In this document: positions 50,762-59,462 of the stretch, in pieces
Layout: the number at the start of each line of letters is the position of its first letter
Position numbering within the stretch: the first letter of the stretch is position 1
DNA from: an uncultured Synergistales bacterium
Lineage (GTDB): Bacteria; Synergistota; Synergistia; Synergistales; Aminobacteriaceae
Direction of reading: 5' to 3'
Length of the DNA: 64,000 nt
Assembly (NCBI GenBank): GCA_905233725.1
Contig: CAJOEM010000004.1
Coordinates: forward strand, 80,882-144,881
The notes under the pieces: model-generated
Databases searched by the model: none
Seen by the model: the letters and a program-made list of their open reading frames with translations, nothing else
Told to the model about the DNA's origin: nothing
Program-made: the position numbers and the translations under genes

Positions 50762-51786
50762 AAAGCAAACTTGTTGTAATGGGTGGGAGCTTCAATCCGC
50801 CGACGATTGCGCATTTCAGGCTTATGCAGGAAGCTGTTAATTCGATCAACGCTTCGAGAGGAATTTTTGTGCCGGCATGTGACAGCTACGTTCGAAAAAA
50901 GCTTAAGAAATTGCAATGTCAGAACGAGACTTTGAGCGAATCGCTTCGTCTTGAGATGCTCGGGAGTTTTTGTGAGAAAGATTCACGCTTCGAAGTCAGC
51001 AACATTCAGATTTTGAAGCAGCGTTTCGGGCATGATTTTGAGATGCTTGAGGATTTGCAGGAATTTTATCCCGAGTGTGAGATTTATTTCGTGACTGGCA
51101 GCGACAAATTGGGAGTGTTACCCAGATGGCACAGGATCAACGAGTTTCTAGAAAAATTCAGGATACTTGTTGCGAAACGTGGCGACGATATTATAACGGG
51201 CTCTTGGCAGAAATTCACGTTCACGATCCCGGACGAAATTCTAAATATCAGCTCAAGTCTCTTCCGCGAAAAATTGCGCAATAATGACGAGTCCGCGAAA
51301 AATCTTGTTACGCCGCAAGTCTGGCAGCTCATGAACAAGAACGGCAAAATACCCTGGAATACGATTGACAAATTTCGCGATGAATATGATTTCCTGAGCA
51401 ATTTTTACGAAGCTGAAATTACGTTCGACGGCTTGACTTACGGTAGCAACGAGGCTGCATTTCAGGCACAAAAGTGCATGACACACGACGAGAAATTATC
51501 ATTCACCGAGTGCAGACCCGCGAAAAGCAAATCCTTGGGCAGAAGCGTGAACTTGCGTCCTGATTGGGAAGCTGTGAAAGTCGGATTAATGACGCAAATT
51601 GTTCGCGCAAAATTCACACAAAATCCAGAATTAGGCGCAAAACTTGTCGCAACTGGTGAGAAAATTATAATCGAGAAAAATACTTGGGGAGATGTTTTCT
51701 GGGGTGTTAATGCTCGAACAGGTCAAGGCGAAAATCATCTCGGGAAGATCTTAATGCAAATCAGAGACGAATTACGCTCAAATTAA
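50758..51786 (+). CDS. NadD-like nucleotidyltransferase fused to a NADAR domain
   Basis: 342 residues starting at ATG 50758, which overlaps the previous stop by four bases. Residues 1-about 190 are a NadD-like nucleotidyltransferase: GGSFNPPTIAHF (TxxH form of the HxGH motif), VTGSDKLGVLPRWH and NISSSLFRE (ISSTxxR-like). Residues about 205-342 are a NADAR domain: SNFYEAEITFDGLTYGSNEA, LGRSVNLRPDW, QNPELGAKLVATGE, WGDVFWGV and GENHLGKILMQIRDEL, including Glu232, Lys274, Trp310 and the C-terminal GxNxLGxxLM. NADAR proteins act on ADP-ribose or related nucleotide glycosides. The fusion suggests NAD or ADP-ribose recycling, which is inference. Confidence 0.85.
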   Translation: MKSKLVVMGGSFNPPTIAHFRLMQEAVNSINASRGIFVPACDSYVRKKLKKLQCQNETLSESLRLEMLGSFCEKDSRFEVSNIQILKQRFGHDFEMLEDLQEFYPECEIYFVTGSDKLGVLPRWHRINEFLEKFRILVAKRGDDIITGSWQKFTFTIPDEILNISSSLFREKLRNNDESAKNLVTPQVWQLMNKNGKIPWNTIDKFRDEYDFLSNFYEAEITFDGLTYGSNEAAFQAQKCMTHDEKLSFTECRPAKSKSLGRSVNLRPDWEAVKVGLMTQIVRAKFTQNPELGAKLVATGEKIIIEKNTWGDVFWGVNARTGQGENHLGKILMQIRDELRSN

Positions 51787-51804
51787 AAAACGTGAATCAA
51801 AAAA

Positions 51805-51835
51805 CGGACGAGATTTCTCCCGCCCGAAATTTTTT
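51805..51835. terminator. bidirectional terminator between NadD/NADAR and Cys-rich gene
   Basis: A nine-pair stem (51805-51813 with 51818-51826, two G-T pairs, GAAA-type loop) is flanked by A/T runs on both sides, giving T runs in both directions. It closes the plus-strand zinc operon and the minus-strand ribosomal operon. Confidence 0.8.
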
Positions 51836-51853
51836 CGCAAATCAAATCTTAGC

Positions 51854-52147
51854 TTAGCCGCCGCAGCTGCCTGAACAACCTGCACAGCCCATGCCGCACG
51901 AACCTGATTTCCAAGCGTTTATAACCGGCACAAACACGTCCAAAATCGGCTGAATGTTTTCGACACCGGAATCTTCGCTGGTCAAGTTCAATTCAGTCAT
52001 GATTTCCTCGGGTGTTTCAAGTCCGTCAAGTATCAGCTGCACAACATCTCGCAACAAAATTTCTTTCTCAGGACATACGACTGCATCCGCTGGACTTCTC
52101 GCCCAATCAATGACTTCAACTTCCTGATCCAATACTGCTGATTCCAT
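51854..52147 (-). CDS. Cys-rich small protein downstream of rpsI (unknown)
   Basis: 97 residues, ATG 52147 with GAGGCG upstream. An acidic N-terminal part with a single Cys (ADAVVCPEKEIL) is followed by helices (LLRDVVQLILDGLETPEE) and a C-terminus GSCGMGCAGCSGSCGG. The CxxxCxxCxxxC pattern could bind iron-sulfur or another metal. The VxLILDGxETPEE stretch weakly recalls BFD-like [2Fe-2S] domains, but I do not claim homology. Co-transcribed with rplM-rpsI. Confidence 0.65.
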   Translation of the reverse strand: MESAVLDQEVEVIDWARSPADAVVCPEKEILLRDVVQLILDGLETPEEIMTELNLTSEDSGVENIQPILDVFVPVINAWKSGSCGMGCAGCSGSCGG

Positions 52148-52174
52148 GATAAAAATACGCCTCGATTCCAAAAA

Positions 52175-52570
52175 TTAACGCTTCGAGTACTGTCTCTTTC
52201 CACGCGCGCCTTTCTGACCGAACTTTTTGCGCTCGACCATTCTTGGGTCTCTGGTCAATAATCCTTCTTTTTTCAACGCAGGTCGCAATTCCGGATTCAT
52301 CTTGATCAACGCACGCGCTATGCCCATTCTGACAGCTCCAGCCTGACCAGTTAATCCACCGCCCGACGCATTCACAAAGACATCAACACGTCCCTCAACG
52401 CCGGCAACTTTCAGCGATTGCTCAACCTGTGAACGCCACATCAATCTCGGGAAATAATCTTCGACTGTGCGGTCATTAATCTTGATTTCGCCTGTGCCCG
52501 GACAAATTCTAACGCGAGCCAATGCGTTTTTACGTCTGCCCGTTCCCCAAATGTATTTATCTTCTGACAT
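52175..52570 (-). CDS. rpsI: 30S ribosomal protein S9
   Basis: 131 residues. GTGRRKNALARVRICPGTG, AGAVRMGIARAL and the basic C-terminus ending KKFGQKGARGKRQYSKR are diagnostic. Follows rplM. Confidence 0.98.
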   Translation of the reverse strand: MSEDKYIWGTGRRKNALARVRICPGTGEIKINDRTVEDYFPRLMWRSQVEQSLKVAGVEGRVDVFVNASGGGLTGQAGAVRMGIARALIKMNPELRPALKKEGLLTRDPRMVERKKFGQKGARGKRQYSKR

Positions 52571-52589
52571 GATTCACTCTTGCTCCTTC

Positions 52590-53021
52590 CTAAAAATCAA
52601 GAACTTGCGGATTCTGTGCTGCATGCGGGTGATTGCTGCCTGAGTAGACTTTCAGTTTCGAAGCATATCTCAGGCGATTTCGCGGCAACATTCCACGAAT
52701 TACATGCTTGAATAATTCCTCGGGTTTTGTCTGCATCAACTTGCCCCACGGGAACGCTTTATAACCGCCCGGGTGTCCGGAGTGATAATGCCAGAACGAC
52801 TGCGAGCTTTTCTTGCCCGTCAACTTTGCTTTTTCAGCATTGATGATTATCAAATAATCTCCTGTATCTACGTGTGGAGTGTACTCGGGTTTGTTCTTGC
52901 CCGTCAACACTCGCGCCGCTATTGCCGCAATTCGACCAATCGGACGATCCGCAGCGTCAATAACGTACCATTTTCTGTCAACATGACCAGTTTTCGCCAT
53001 GTATGAACTGCTGCCAGTCAT
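52590..53021 (-). CDS. rplM: 50S ribosomal protein L13
   Basis: 143 residues. WYVIDAADRPIGRIAAIAA and the later HSGHPGGYK are L13 signatures. AGGAGG precedes the ATG. First gene of rplM-rpsI-Cys-rich gene. Confidence 0.98.
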   Translation of the reverse strand: MTGSSSYMAKTGHVDRKWYVIDAADRPIGRIAAIAARVLTGKNKPEYTPHVDTGDYLIIINAEKAKLTGKKSSQSFWHYHSGHPGGYKAFPWGKLMQTKPEELFKHVIRGMLPRNRLRYASKLKVYSGSNHPHAAQNPQVLDF

Positions 53022-53108
53022 AAAAAACTTCCTCCTAAAAATTATATATATATCTCGTAACAGACGGGGGCAGTCTGGTCTGAAATAAATATCTTGATTA
53101 TTAACACA

Positions 53109-54137
53109 CTATTTTACACGCACTAATCGCGAATTTTCAAGTATCCCGGGCAATCTTCCGCGCTTTGCAACAGGTTTGCCGTCAACTTCTTTCAAGTCCA
53201 TCGTCATATCCATAGGCGTTGCGTGTGATATGTAGCTTCCAACTCCGAAAACATCTGCTCCAGCATCAGCAAGTAACGCAATTCTCTCAGGATTCAGTCC
53301 GCCCGAGACAACGATTTTCACATGCTTAAATCCTTCGTGATCAAGTCTGAAGCGCATCTCTCTCACCAAATCAACAGTGACTCCGCCACGCTCACTGGGT
53401 GTGTCAAGTCTCACAGCTCCGAGGCGATCTCCCAAAGCACGCGCAAGTCTCAGAGCTTCCTCGCACTCATCATGGAACGTATCGACCAGGAATGTTCTGC
53501 CAATATTCGCAGGCAAGACATTATCATAAGCTTCTGCCAATTTCAGCGTGTCACCCATGATTAATATCGCAGCGTGTGGCACAGTCCCCGATGGCTCAGC
53601 ACCGCACAATTTCGCTCCCAGAACGCAACTCGCCCCAGCACAACCGCCGACTCTCAAAGCAGTCGATTCCATGACCGGAGCAACAGCCGGATGTAAATGA
53701 CGCGCTCCGAAACACAACACCGGCTTACCCTTCGCAGCATCGACGCATTCACGCGCAGCCGTAGCCCACGCACACGAACTCGATAGCATTCCAAGCAAAA
53801 CTGTCTCGTAAATCCCAAATTCTCCGTATGAACCTTTTATGCGCATGACAACTTCTTTGGGTGTGAACGTGTCGCCTTCTTTTAACGATTCGATCTCAAC
53901 GTTTGCGTCCTTCAAAAGCTCGAAAACTTCTCCGCAGCCAGCGAAAATCCCCGTCGAACGCGAGAAAATTTCTGCCGTAACTTTCGTGTCAAGCAGATTC
54001 ACGGACGATAAAACATCACGAGTGTTTATGAAATATATATCAGTAGTTGCGCCGGATTTGATCTCGTCATGTGTTGCGCTCAAAAAACGCTCAGATTTCA
54101 CTTTGAGGCTCGTTGCTTCCTGAAGTGATTTCAACAT
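53109..54137 (-). CDS. pncB: nicotinate phosphoribosyltransferase
   Basis: 342 residues, making nicotinate mononucleotide from nicotinate and PRPP. Family segments are SGATTDIYFINT, FGARHLHPAVAPVMES and the C-terminal VSGGLNPERIALLADAGAD. The length fits the shorter archaeal/clostridial form. GAGGAG precedes the ATG. It lies about 1.3 kb from the NadD-like/NADAR fusion and on the opposite strand. Confidence 0.9.
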   Translation of the reverse strand: MLKSLQEATSLKVKSERFLSATHDEIKSGATTDIYFINTRDVLSSVNLLDTKVTAEIFSRSTGIFAGCGEVFELLKDANVEIESLKEGDTFTPKEVVMRIKGSYGEFGIYETVLLGMLSSSCAWATAARECVDAAKGKPVLCFGARHLHPAVAPVMESTALRVGGCAGASCVLGAKLCGAEPSGTVPHAAILIMGDTLKLAEAYDNVLPANIGRTFLVDTFHDECEEALRLARALGDRLGAVRLDTPSERGGVTVDLVREMRFRLDHEGFKHVKIVVSGGLNPERIALLADAGADVFGVGSYISHATPMDMTMDLKEVDGKPVAKRGRLPGILENSRLVRVK

Positions 54138-54177
54138 GTGATTACTCCTCTCGATTCGTAATAATTAGCCGTAATAA

Positions 54178-54399
54178 TTAGCTCATGAGTACGAGGAAAA
54201 ACGATGTGAGCATGAAAACTGCTGACAAAATTATCGTGATCTTCGTTAATTGCGAAAATCTCTGCCATTGTCCTGAGTCAGCCTGAGTGCCGCCGCCGAA
54301 AATTCCTGCAAATCCGCCTTGTTTTCTCTGTTGCAGCAACACGATAGCCGTGATCACGATTGCAACGATGATATGAATAACCGATAGTAATACGCGCAT
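54178..54399 (-). CDS. secG: SecG preprotein translocase subunit
   Basis: 73 residues with two membrane helices and the conserved KQGGFAGIFGGGTQADS loop. SecG assists SecYE. GGAGG precedes the ATG. Confidence 0.93.
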   Translation of the reverse strand: MRVLLSVIHIIVAIVITAIVLLQQRKQGGFAGIFGGGTQADSGQWQRFSQLTKITIILSAVFMLTSFFLVLMS

Positions 54400-54465
54400 T
54401 GAAAAAATATTCCTCCTAAATAAATACGTTAATACGTTTACTCGAAAAAACGCGATTATTATACA

Positions 54466-54891
54466 CTATTCCCAGTTTTTATAAATTCCGGCCTTACGTT
54501 TTGCCTCGGCTTTCTGCGACACGTGCGACCCGAGAATTATTTTCCCGAAACCCTTACGATTCAGCAAATTTCGCATTCTACCCATGAACGGACACGGTTG
54601 ACGGTGCGAATTATCCGAACAAACACACGACGCAAAATGAATAACAACATCTGATTTTTGCAAATTCGCGCGTTCAAGTCTGCGTCCAAGATTCTCGAGT
54701 TTCGCTGTCAGCAAGTTTCCACAACAACCTCCGCAAGTCATCGTCATGTAGCGAGTATTTTCCGGATAACCTGCGAATTTTCCTGTGCGTTCGTAGAAAT
54801 CGTTCATGCAGAAGAATCCAGAGCATCTCTTCACGACATCATCACACTGAATTATAACGACTAATTTCGGCGAATCGTCAATCATTTTCAC
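54466..54891 (-). CDS. CGGC-domain protein
   Basis: 141 residues. The motif TMTCGGCCGNLL and a further set of cysteines (CVCSDN, CPFMGRMRN) match the CGGC-domain family, which is thought to bind metal. Function unknown. Its start overlaps the stop of the gene before by four bases. Confidence 0.82.
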   Translation of the reverse strand: MKMIDDSPKLVVIIQCDDVVKRCSGFFCMNDFYERTGKFAGYPENTRYMTMTCGGCCGNLLTAKLENLGRRLERANLQKSDVVIHFASCVCSDNSHRQPCPFMGRMRNLLNRKGFGKIILGSHVSQKAEAKRKAGIYKNWE

Positions 54892-55211
54892 ATTCTCCCT
54901 AAATTGCCGACTGGATCAGCTTCAACGATTGCTTCGATAGCGTTGTCAGCAAGAATTTTTCTGGCACGATCTGCGTCCTCGGATTTCACGTCTACGAAAT
55001 ATACGTGTCTGTCAATTTTGCCATTTACGCCGAAATTTCTGGGGTCGAGTTTTGAGCCACAGCCGCACGCACTCAAACTGTCAGCCAAGTACGAACTCGC
55101 ACGCACGCCTTTGAAGCCGGAATTTCTCAACACGTCGCGAATTTTCAGCCAAGTCTCGCGATCTTTCTTCTTAAAAACCGTAACTTTTTTTTCAAAACAC
55201 GCAAACCACAT
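54888..55211 (-). CDS. hypothetical protein
   Basis: 107 residues beginning at ATG 55211, which has AGGAG ten bases upstream; TTG 55217 is an alternative. A central CGCGSKLDPRNFGVNGKIDR segment and a C-terminal VYFVDVKSEDADRARKILAD suggest a small alpha/beta domain like the DUF2007-type signalling domains, but similarity is weak. Coupled with the CGGC gene. Confidence 0.65.
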   Translation of the reverse strand: MWFACFEKKVTVFKKKDRETWLKIRDVLRNSGFKGVRASSYLADSLSACGCGSKLDPRNFGVNGKIDRHVYFVDVKSEDADRARKILADNAIEAIVEADPVGNLGRM

Positions 55212-55260
55212 TCGCAATCAACTCCTGAATTACATGATAATTACATGATAAAATCACGAC

Positions 55261-56424
55261 ATGATCATATCAAATCCAAATCCCGAGAATATTTTCGCAA
55301 TCATCGCAGAATTTAATCCGCTACATTACGGACACGAGTTTCTGCTGCAAAATTTACGCGCAAATCATAGCGTGATCGTTATATTATCGTCAAATTTCGT
55401 TCAACGTGGTGAGCCTGCAATCGTTGACAAATTCTACCGTGCAGAAATGGCAATCAAAGCCGGAGCAGATCTAGTAATCGAATTGCCGTTTATATACGCT
55501 TGTGCCGCTGCTCAGGATTTTGCGTTCGGAGCTGTGGAGATTTTGCGGAAAACTAATCTCGCCGGGAAAATTGCTTTCGGAATGGAAGACCCGGATTATG
55601 ATTTTGCGCCAATCGTCGAGACACTGCTGCACGAACCCGAAGCCTACAGAGAACTTCTGCGTGAAAAATTGCGTGAAGGATTCTCGTTTCCAAAAGCAAA
55701 TTCTCTGGCTCTGGAAAATTTATTCGACGGAGCTGGCGAGTTCATAGCGAAACCGAATAATCTTCTGGCTGTATCGTATGTTATGAATCTGCGAAAGTGT
55801 AATTGCAATCTCGAAATCGTGCCGTTCAAGCGAGTTCAAAATCTCAAGAGTTCAGAAATCCGTGAAAATCTGGGAGCGAATTTCCGAAACTTGCCGAATT
55901 ATTCCCGGGAAATTATCACCAGAGCAAGCGTTAATCATAGACTCTGCGAAAATTACCAAGCTTCAATCTGGAATATGCTGCGAAATATTTTCCTGAGAAG
56001 CAGTCCTGAAGATTTGCGGAAAATTTACGCGATTGATGAAGGCATCGAGAATCTTTTTCTTAAGCACTGGAAATCATCACGGAATTTGCGAGAATTTGTG
56101 TCTAGCTGCGTGTCGTCAAGATATACGAAGGCTCACGTGAATCGCAGGTTAATCTACATTATGCTGAATCTCGAACGGGAAATTGCTGAGAGTGTGAAAA
56201 TCTCTGGAATAAATTACGCGCGGATTTTGGCATTCAATCACAACGGACGATTGCTCCTGAAAAACTTTGCGAAAAACTCACAAATTCCAATCATAACAAC
56301 ACCCTCAAAACTCAGGAATAATTCTCAAGCTGCAATTCTAGAGAGAAAGGTTTCGGAGCTTTACGAGTTATTATTACCCGAACAGGATTTCAGGCGCGAA
56401 AATCTCAGCGTGCTACAATTTTAG
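55261..56424 (+). CDS. tmcAL: tRNA(Met) cytidine acetate ligase-like protein
   Basis: 387 residues. The nucleotidyltransferase motif IIAEFNPLHYGHEF, SSNFVQRGEPAIVDKFYRA and the KSSEIRENLG segment are those of TmcAL (formerly DUF795), which acetylates C34 of elongator tRNA-Met using acetate and ATP. No ribosome binding site precedes the ATG. A GATAAA-like -10 box ends about nine bases upstream, so the mRNA may be leaderless. Confidence 0.88.
   Translation: MIISNPNPENIFAIIAEFNPLHYGHEFLLQNLRANHSVIVILSSNFVQRGEPAIVDKFYRAEMAIKAGADLVIELPFIYACAAAQDFAFGAVEILRKTNLAGKIAFGMEDPDYDFAPIVETLLHEPEAYRELLREKLREGFSFPKANSLALENLFDGAGEFIAKPNNLLAVSYVMNLRKCNCNLEIVPFKRVQNLKSSEIRENLGANFRNLPNYSREIITRASVNHRLCENYQASIWNMLRNIFLRSSPEDLRKIYAIDEGIENLFLKHWKSSRNLREFVSSCVSSRYTKAHVNRRLIYIMLNLEREIAESVKISGINYARILAFNHNGRLLLKNFAKNSQIPIITTPSKLRNNSQAAILERKVSELYELLLPEQDFRRENLSVLQF
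56411..56419 (+). promoter_or_regulatory. possible extended -10 promoter inside the tmcAL end
   Basis: TGCTACAAT (TG, one base, TACAAT at 56414-56419) overlaps the last codons of tmcAL, without a good -35. It could drive the small ORF and the DUF5693 gene. Confidence 0.45.
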
Positions 56425-56456
56425 TTTAAGAATAATATTTTTGAGAGGAGTTCACG

Positions 56457-56555
56457 ATGACTGAACGTGAAGAAATTATCGACATGGTAGAACGTATGCG
56501 CGATGAAAAACTCAGTGACGCTATAATCAAGCTTGAAGAATTTAGTAAATGGTGA
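56457..56555 (+). CDS. 32-residue small ORF before the DUF5693 gene
   Basis: ATG 56457 follows GAGAGGAG at ideal spacing and encodes 32 residues, beginning MTEREEIIDMVERMRDEK and ending EEFSKW. It is acidic and predicted helical. GAGGGG at the end of this ORF is the ribosome binding site of the next gene (ATG 56570). It may be a real microprotein or a leader ORF that couples translation. Confidence 0.5.
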   Translation: MTEREEIIDMVERMRDEKLSDAIIKLEEFSKW

Positions 56556-56569
56556 GGGGAAATTCTTAC

Positions 56570-58453
56570 ATGACGAGAAAAATTTTTGCTGCGATTGTAT
56601 TGTGTATCGTATTTGTGTGCGCGATTTTAGGATTGATACCGCGAGTGAGGCTTGAAGCAATTAACACCGATGTTGCGATTCTGGCAGATTATCGTGAAAT
56701 CTCAGCGTTGGCGAAAAATTCCGGGCTGAATGTACTCGAAGCAATCGAGATGCTCAAGCAAAACGGTTTGACAGGCTTGATGGTCTCGGAATTAACCGGC
56801 GATAATATCAGTCACGGTCTCGGTTGGGCTGAGTTCACAATTACACGCGACCCTGAACGCGGAACTGAGGGAACTGTGATTTCGATTCTGCCAAATTCTC
56901 CGCACAAAGATTTGCTGAACCATTGGCTGCGGGTGAGATTTTCGATCAAGAATGAGAATCATGATAATTCACCGATATTTTTGCCGCTCTCGGTCAGTAT
57001 GCTAAAAACTGTCGGGATAATTCCGGATATTGACGGTCTCGAAGCTGCGAAGAAATCCGGATTGCCAATTTACTACAGACCTGCGCCATCTCCGGGAACT
57101 TTGCCTAATAACGCTGCGGAAATGCTGAAACTTGTTCACGAGAAATATCACGTTGCAGTTTTCACACCAGCCGGTGAAGTTGTCTCAGGTTATCCAGATG
57201 TAAGCGCACTAGCGAATGTTGCGAAAGATTTCGGTATACCGTTAGCCGTTGTGGAATTTTCGCGTCAAATGGGTGAAAAAAATCTGAACGAACTTGTCTC
57301 GCCGATGTTGATGCCGCTACACAGTGTCACGAATGAAGAGATGATGTCACGAAATATTACTCGAGTTGCGTTGCGTGACAGATTGATTCGTGCAGCCGTC
57401 GAACGCTCAGTAAGATTATTATTGCTGCGAACTGCACCTCAGAATACGACGAATTTCTCGTTCAAGGATTTTTCCAGCGAGATGAATTTACTTGCGCGCG
57501 CGTTGGGAGATCATAATTTCAGCATAAAATTTCCAGAGGTGTTATTCAGGGCGAATCCTCCACACCCGTTCCGAGGCTTTGTTGGAAATATTCTCGCGTC
57601 ATTTGCAGTTGCGGCTATGTTGAGTTTTGCGTTTTGGCGATATTTCACGAGAATGGGGCTTGCTGAAAATTCCCGCACGAAAATAATTTTCGCGATTGCT
57701 GCGTTAGTCTTGACGATTTTGTGCGCGAAAGTTTCGTTTGTTGCGAGAATTGCGTGTGCGTTGCTGGCTCCGATGATTGCTGTTGAAGCGGCGTTATTGG
57801 CGATGGATTATAACAAGAATCGCAGCCTGATTCAGGGATTTGCGTTTGTGTTGGTTGGTGGTCTCGCAGTTGCAGCGTTCTACAGTTTGCCGGAGTACAT
57901 GTTGAGATTGCGCGCGTTTTCCGGAGTGAAAGCTACGTTGATAATTCCGCCGGTTCTGGTGATTCTGCACGATTTCAAGAGACGCATTCATCCGGAATCG
58001 ATTCTGGAATTTCTTTCACGTCCGCCATTCTGGGGAGAATTGATCTTGTGCGGAATTTTGGCAGTTGCGATTGGCTTGATGATTTTCAGGAGCGGAAATG
58101 TTGCGATAATATCGAGTTTTGAATCACGCATGCGTGACACGTTGGAGAACTTGCTGATTGCCAGACCCAGAACCCGTGAGACTTTCATTGGCTATCCGTC
58201 GTTATTGCTGCTGAATTTTCTCGTGAGCCGGAATTATCTTGCGCGTTACCGGGAAATTTTGCGAGTTGGTGTTGTGATTGGTTTCTCGTCGGTGATAAAC
58301 AGTTTCTGTCATTTTCATACGCCGTTGCTGCTGACACTTTTGCGCGAATTTAACGGATTATGGACGGGCTTGCTGTTCGGATTGATTCTGGTTGTGATGA
58401 TTCGCTTCGTGTTGATTCCGGTTTTGCGAATTTTGAAGCCATTGTTCTCGTAA
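56570..58453 (+). CDS. DUF5693 family membrane protein
   Basis: 627 residues: an N-terminal signal anchor (5-25), a large extracytoplasmic domain to about 340, then eight or so membrane helices. The ATG 56570 follows GAGGGG. The immediate neighbour encodes a CsaB-like pyruvyl transferase, a pairing I recognise from other anaerobes with DUF5693. Role unknown, possibly envelope polysaccharide. Confidence 0.82.
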   Translation: MTRKIFAAIVLCIVFVCAILGLIPRVRLEAINTDVAILADYREISALAKNSGLNVLEAIEMLKQNGLTGLMVSELTGDNISHGLGWAEFTITRDPERGTEGTVISILPNSPHKDLLNHWLRVRFSIKNENHDNSPIFLPLSVSMLKTVGIIPDIDGLEAAKKSGLPIYYRPAPSPGTLPNNAAEMLKLVHEKYHVAVFTPAGEVVSGYPDVSALANVAKDFGIPLAVVEFSRQMGEKNLNELVSPMLMPLHSVTNEEMMSRNITRVALRDRLIRAAVERSVRLLLLRTAPQNTTNFSFKDFSSEMNLLARALGDHNFSIKFPEVLFRANPPHPFRGFVGNILASFAVAAMLSFAFWRYFTRMGLAENSRTKIIFAIAALVLTILCAKVSFVARIACALLAPMIAVEAALLAMDYNKNRSLIQGFAFVLVGGLAVAAFYSLPEYMLRLRAFSGVKATLIIPPVLVILHDFKRRIHPESILEFLSRPPFWGELILCGILAVAIGLMIFRSGNVAIISSFESRMRDTLENLLIARPRTRETFIGYPSLLLLNFLVSRNYLARYREILRVGVVIGFSSVINSFCHFHTPLLLTLLREFNGLWTGLLFGLILVVMIRFVLIPVLRILKPLFS

Positions 58454-58457
58454 GAAA

Positions 58458-59453
58458 ATGCGAAAGTACAAGATTGCGCTTGCTGGTTATTACGGCTTTG
58501 AAAATTTCGGCGATGAATTATTACTTGATGCGAGCCTGAAAATTCTCGAAAATTCCGGAATTGATCTTAGCAAAGTAGTCGTCTTGTCGAACGATCCGAT
58601 TCAAACTGCTGAAAAATTTCGGGTTGCTTCGATTTCGCGTTGGAGTTTTCGTGAAGTGTCCCAGACTTTGCGAGAGAGTGAATATTTAATGCTTGGTGGC
58701 GGTGGTTTGTTTCAGGATTCGACGAGTGTCAGGTCTTGCGTTTGGTATTGGGGTCTGGTGAGATTGGCGAAATTTTGCGGATGTGTGCCGTTTGGGATTG
58801 GTCAATCTTTGGGAGTTTTGCATTCCAGGATTTCGAGATTTTTGACACGTGACGCGCTGAGAATTTGCAAAATATTTCAGGTTCGGGATTCGTACTCGTT
58901 CGAGATTTCCCGAAAATTCGGTGTGAAAAATTTGCTGTTCGGTGCGGATTTGGCATTAATTCTGAGATGCGAAAATCATGAATCCATGAAAGATATTCTT
59001 GCCAAGAAAAACATCTTGCTGAATTTGCGCGCGCATTCCAAGACTGAGAAATTTGTCGAGATACTCGCGTCAGAATTTGATAAACCCGGAACGTTGAGGA
59101 ATTTCAGGAGCAAAATTATCGGTGTAGCTATGTCGGACGATGACGTGAACACGTTGATGAAATATAGAACTAGATTGCGAATTTCGAAAATAGTTTTGCT
59201 GCGGGATTTTCGTGCTGCTGAAAATTTATGGAAAGATGCGCAGATGTGTTTCGGAATGAGATTGCATTTCGGAGTATTGTCGCGGATTTTCGGGGTGAGA
59301 GTTGCGATGATGCCGTATGACCCGAAAGTGAGTCTCTTCGCTGAGCAGTCGAATATTCCGTGCATTTATGACAAATTCGTCGAGCCGTCACAGCCTGCTG
59401 AGATTCCTGAAAATTATTTACGTGATATTTGCAAAATTATGAAAGCATTATAA
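58458..59453 (+). CDS. csaB: CsaB-like polysaccharide pyruvyl transferase
   Basis: 331 residues. GYYGFENFGDELLLDASLKI and the later LGGGGLFQDSTS, GIGQSLGVL and GMRLHFGVLSRIFG match the polysaccharide pyruvyl transferase family (CsaB/WcaK). CsaB pyruvylates secondary cell-wall polysaccharide so S-layer SLH domains can bind. It starts four bases after the DUF5693 gene with no ribosome binding site. Confidence 0.88.
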   Translation: MRKYKIALAGYYGFENFGDELLLDASLKILENSGIDLSKVVVLSNDPIQTAEKFRVASISRWSFREVSQTLRESEYLMLGGGGLFQDSTSVRSCVWYWGLVRLAKFCGCVPFGIGQSLGVLHSRISRFLTRDALRICKIFQVRDSYSFEISRKFGVKNLLFGADLALILRCENHESMKDILAKKNILLNLRAHSKTEKFVEILASEFDKPGTLRNFRSKIIGVAMSDDDVNTLMKYRTRLRISKIVLLRDFRAAENLWKDAQMCFGMRLHFGVLSRIFGVRVAMMPYDPKVSLFAEQSNIPCIYDKFVEPSQPAEIPENYLRDICKIMKAL

Positions 59454-59462
59454 AATTTTCAC

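Noticed and set aside
53050-53090. A small hairpin (CAGAC/GTCTG) upstream of rplM as a regulatory leader
   Set aside because: The stem is only five pairs and no -35 box accompanies the TATAAT nearby, so a ribosomal leader cannot be supported.
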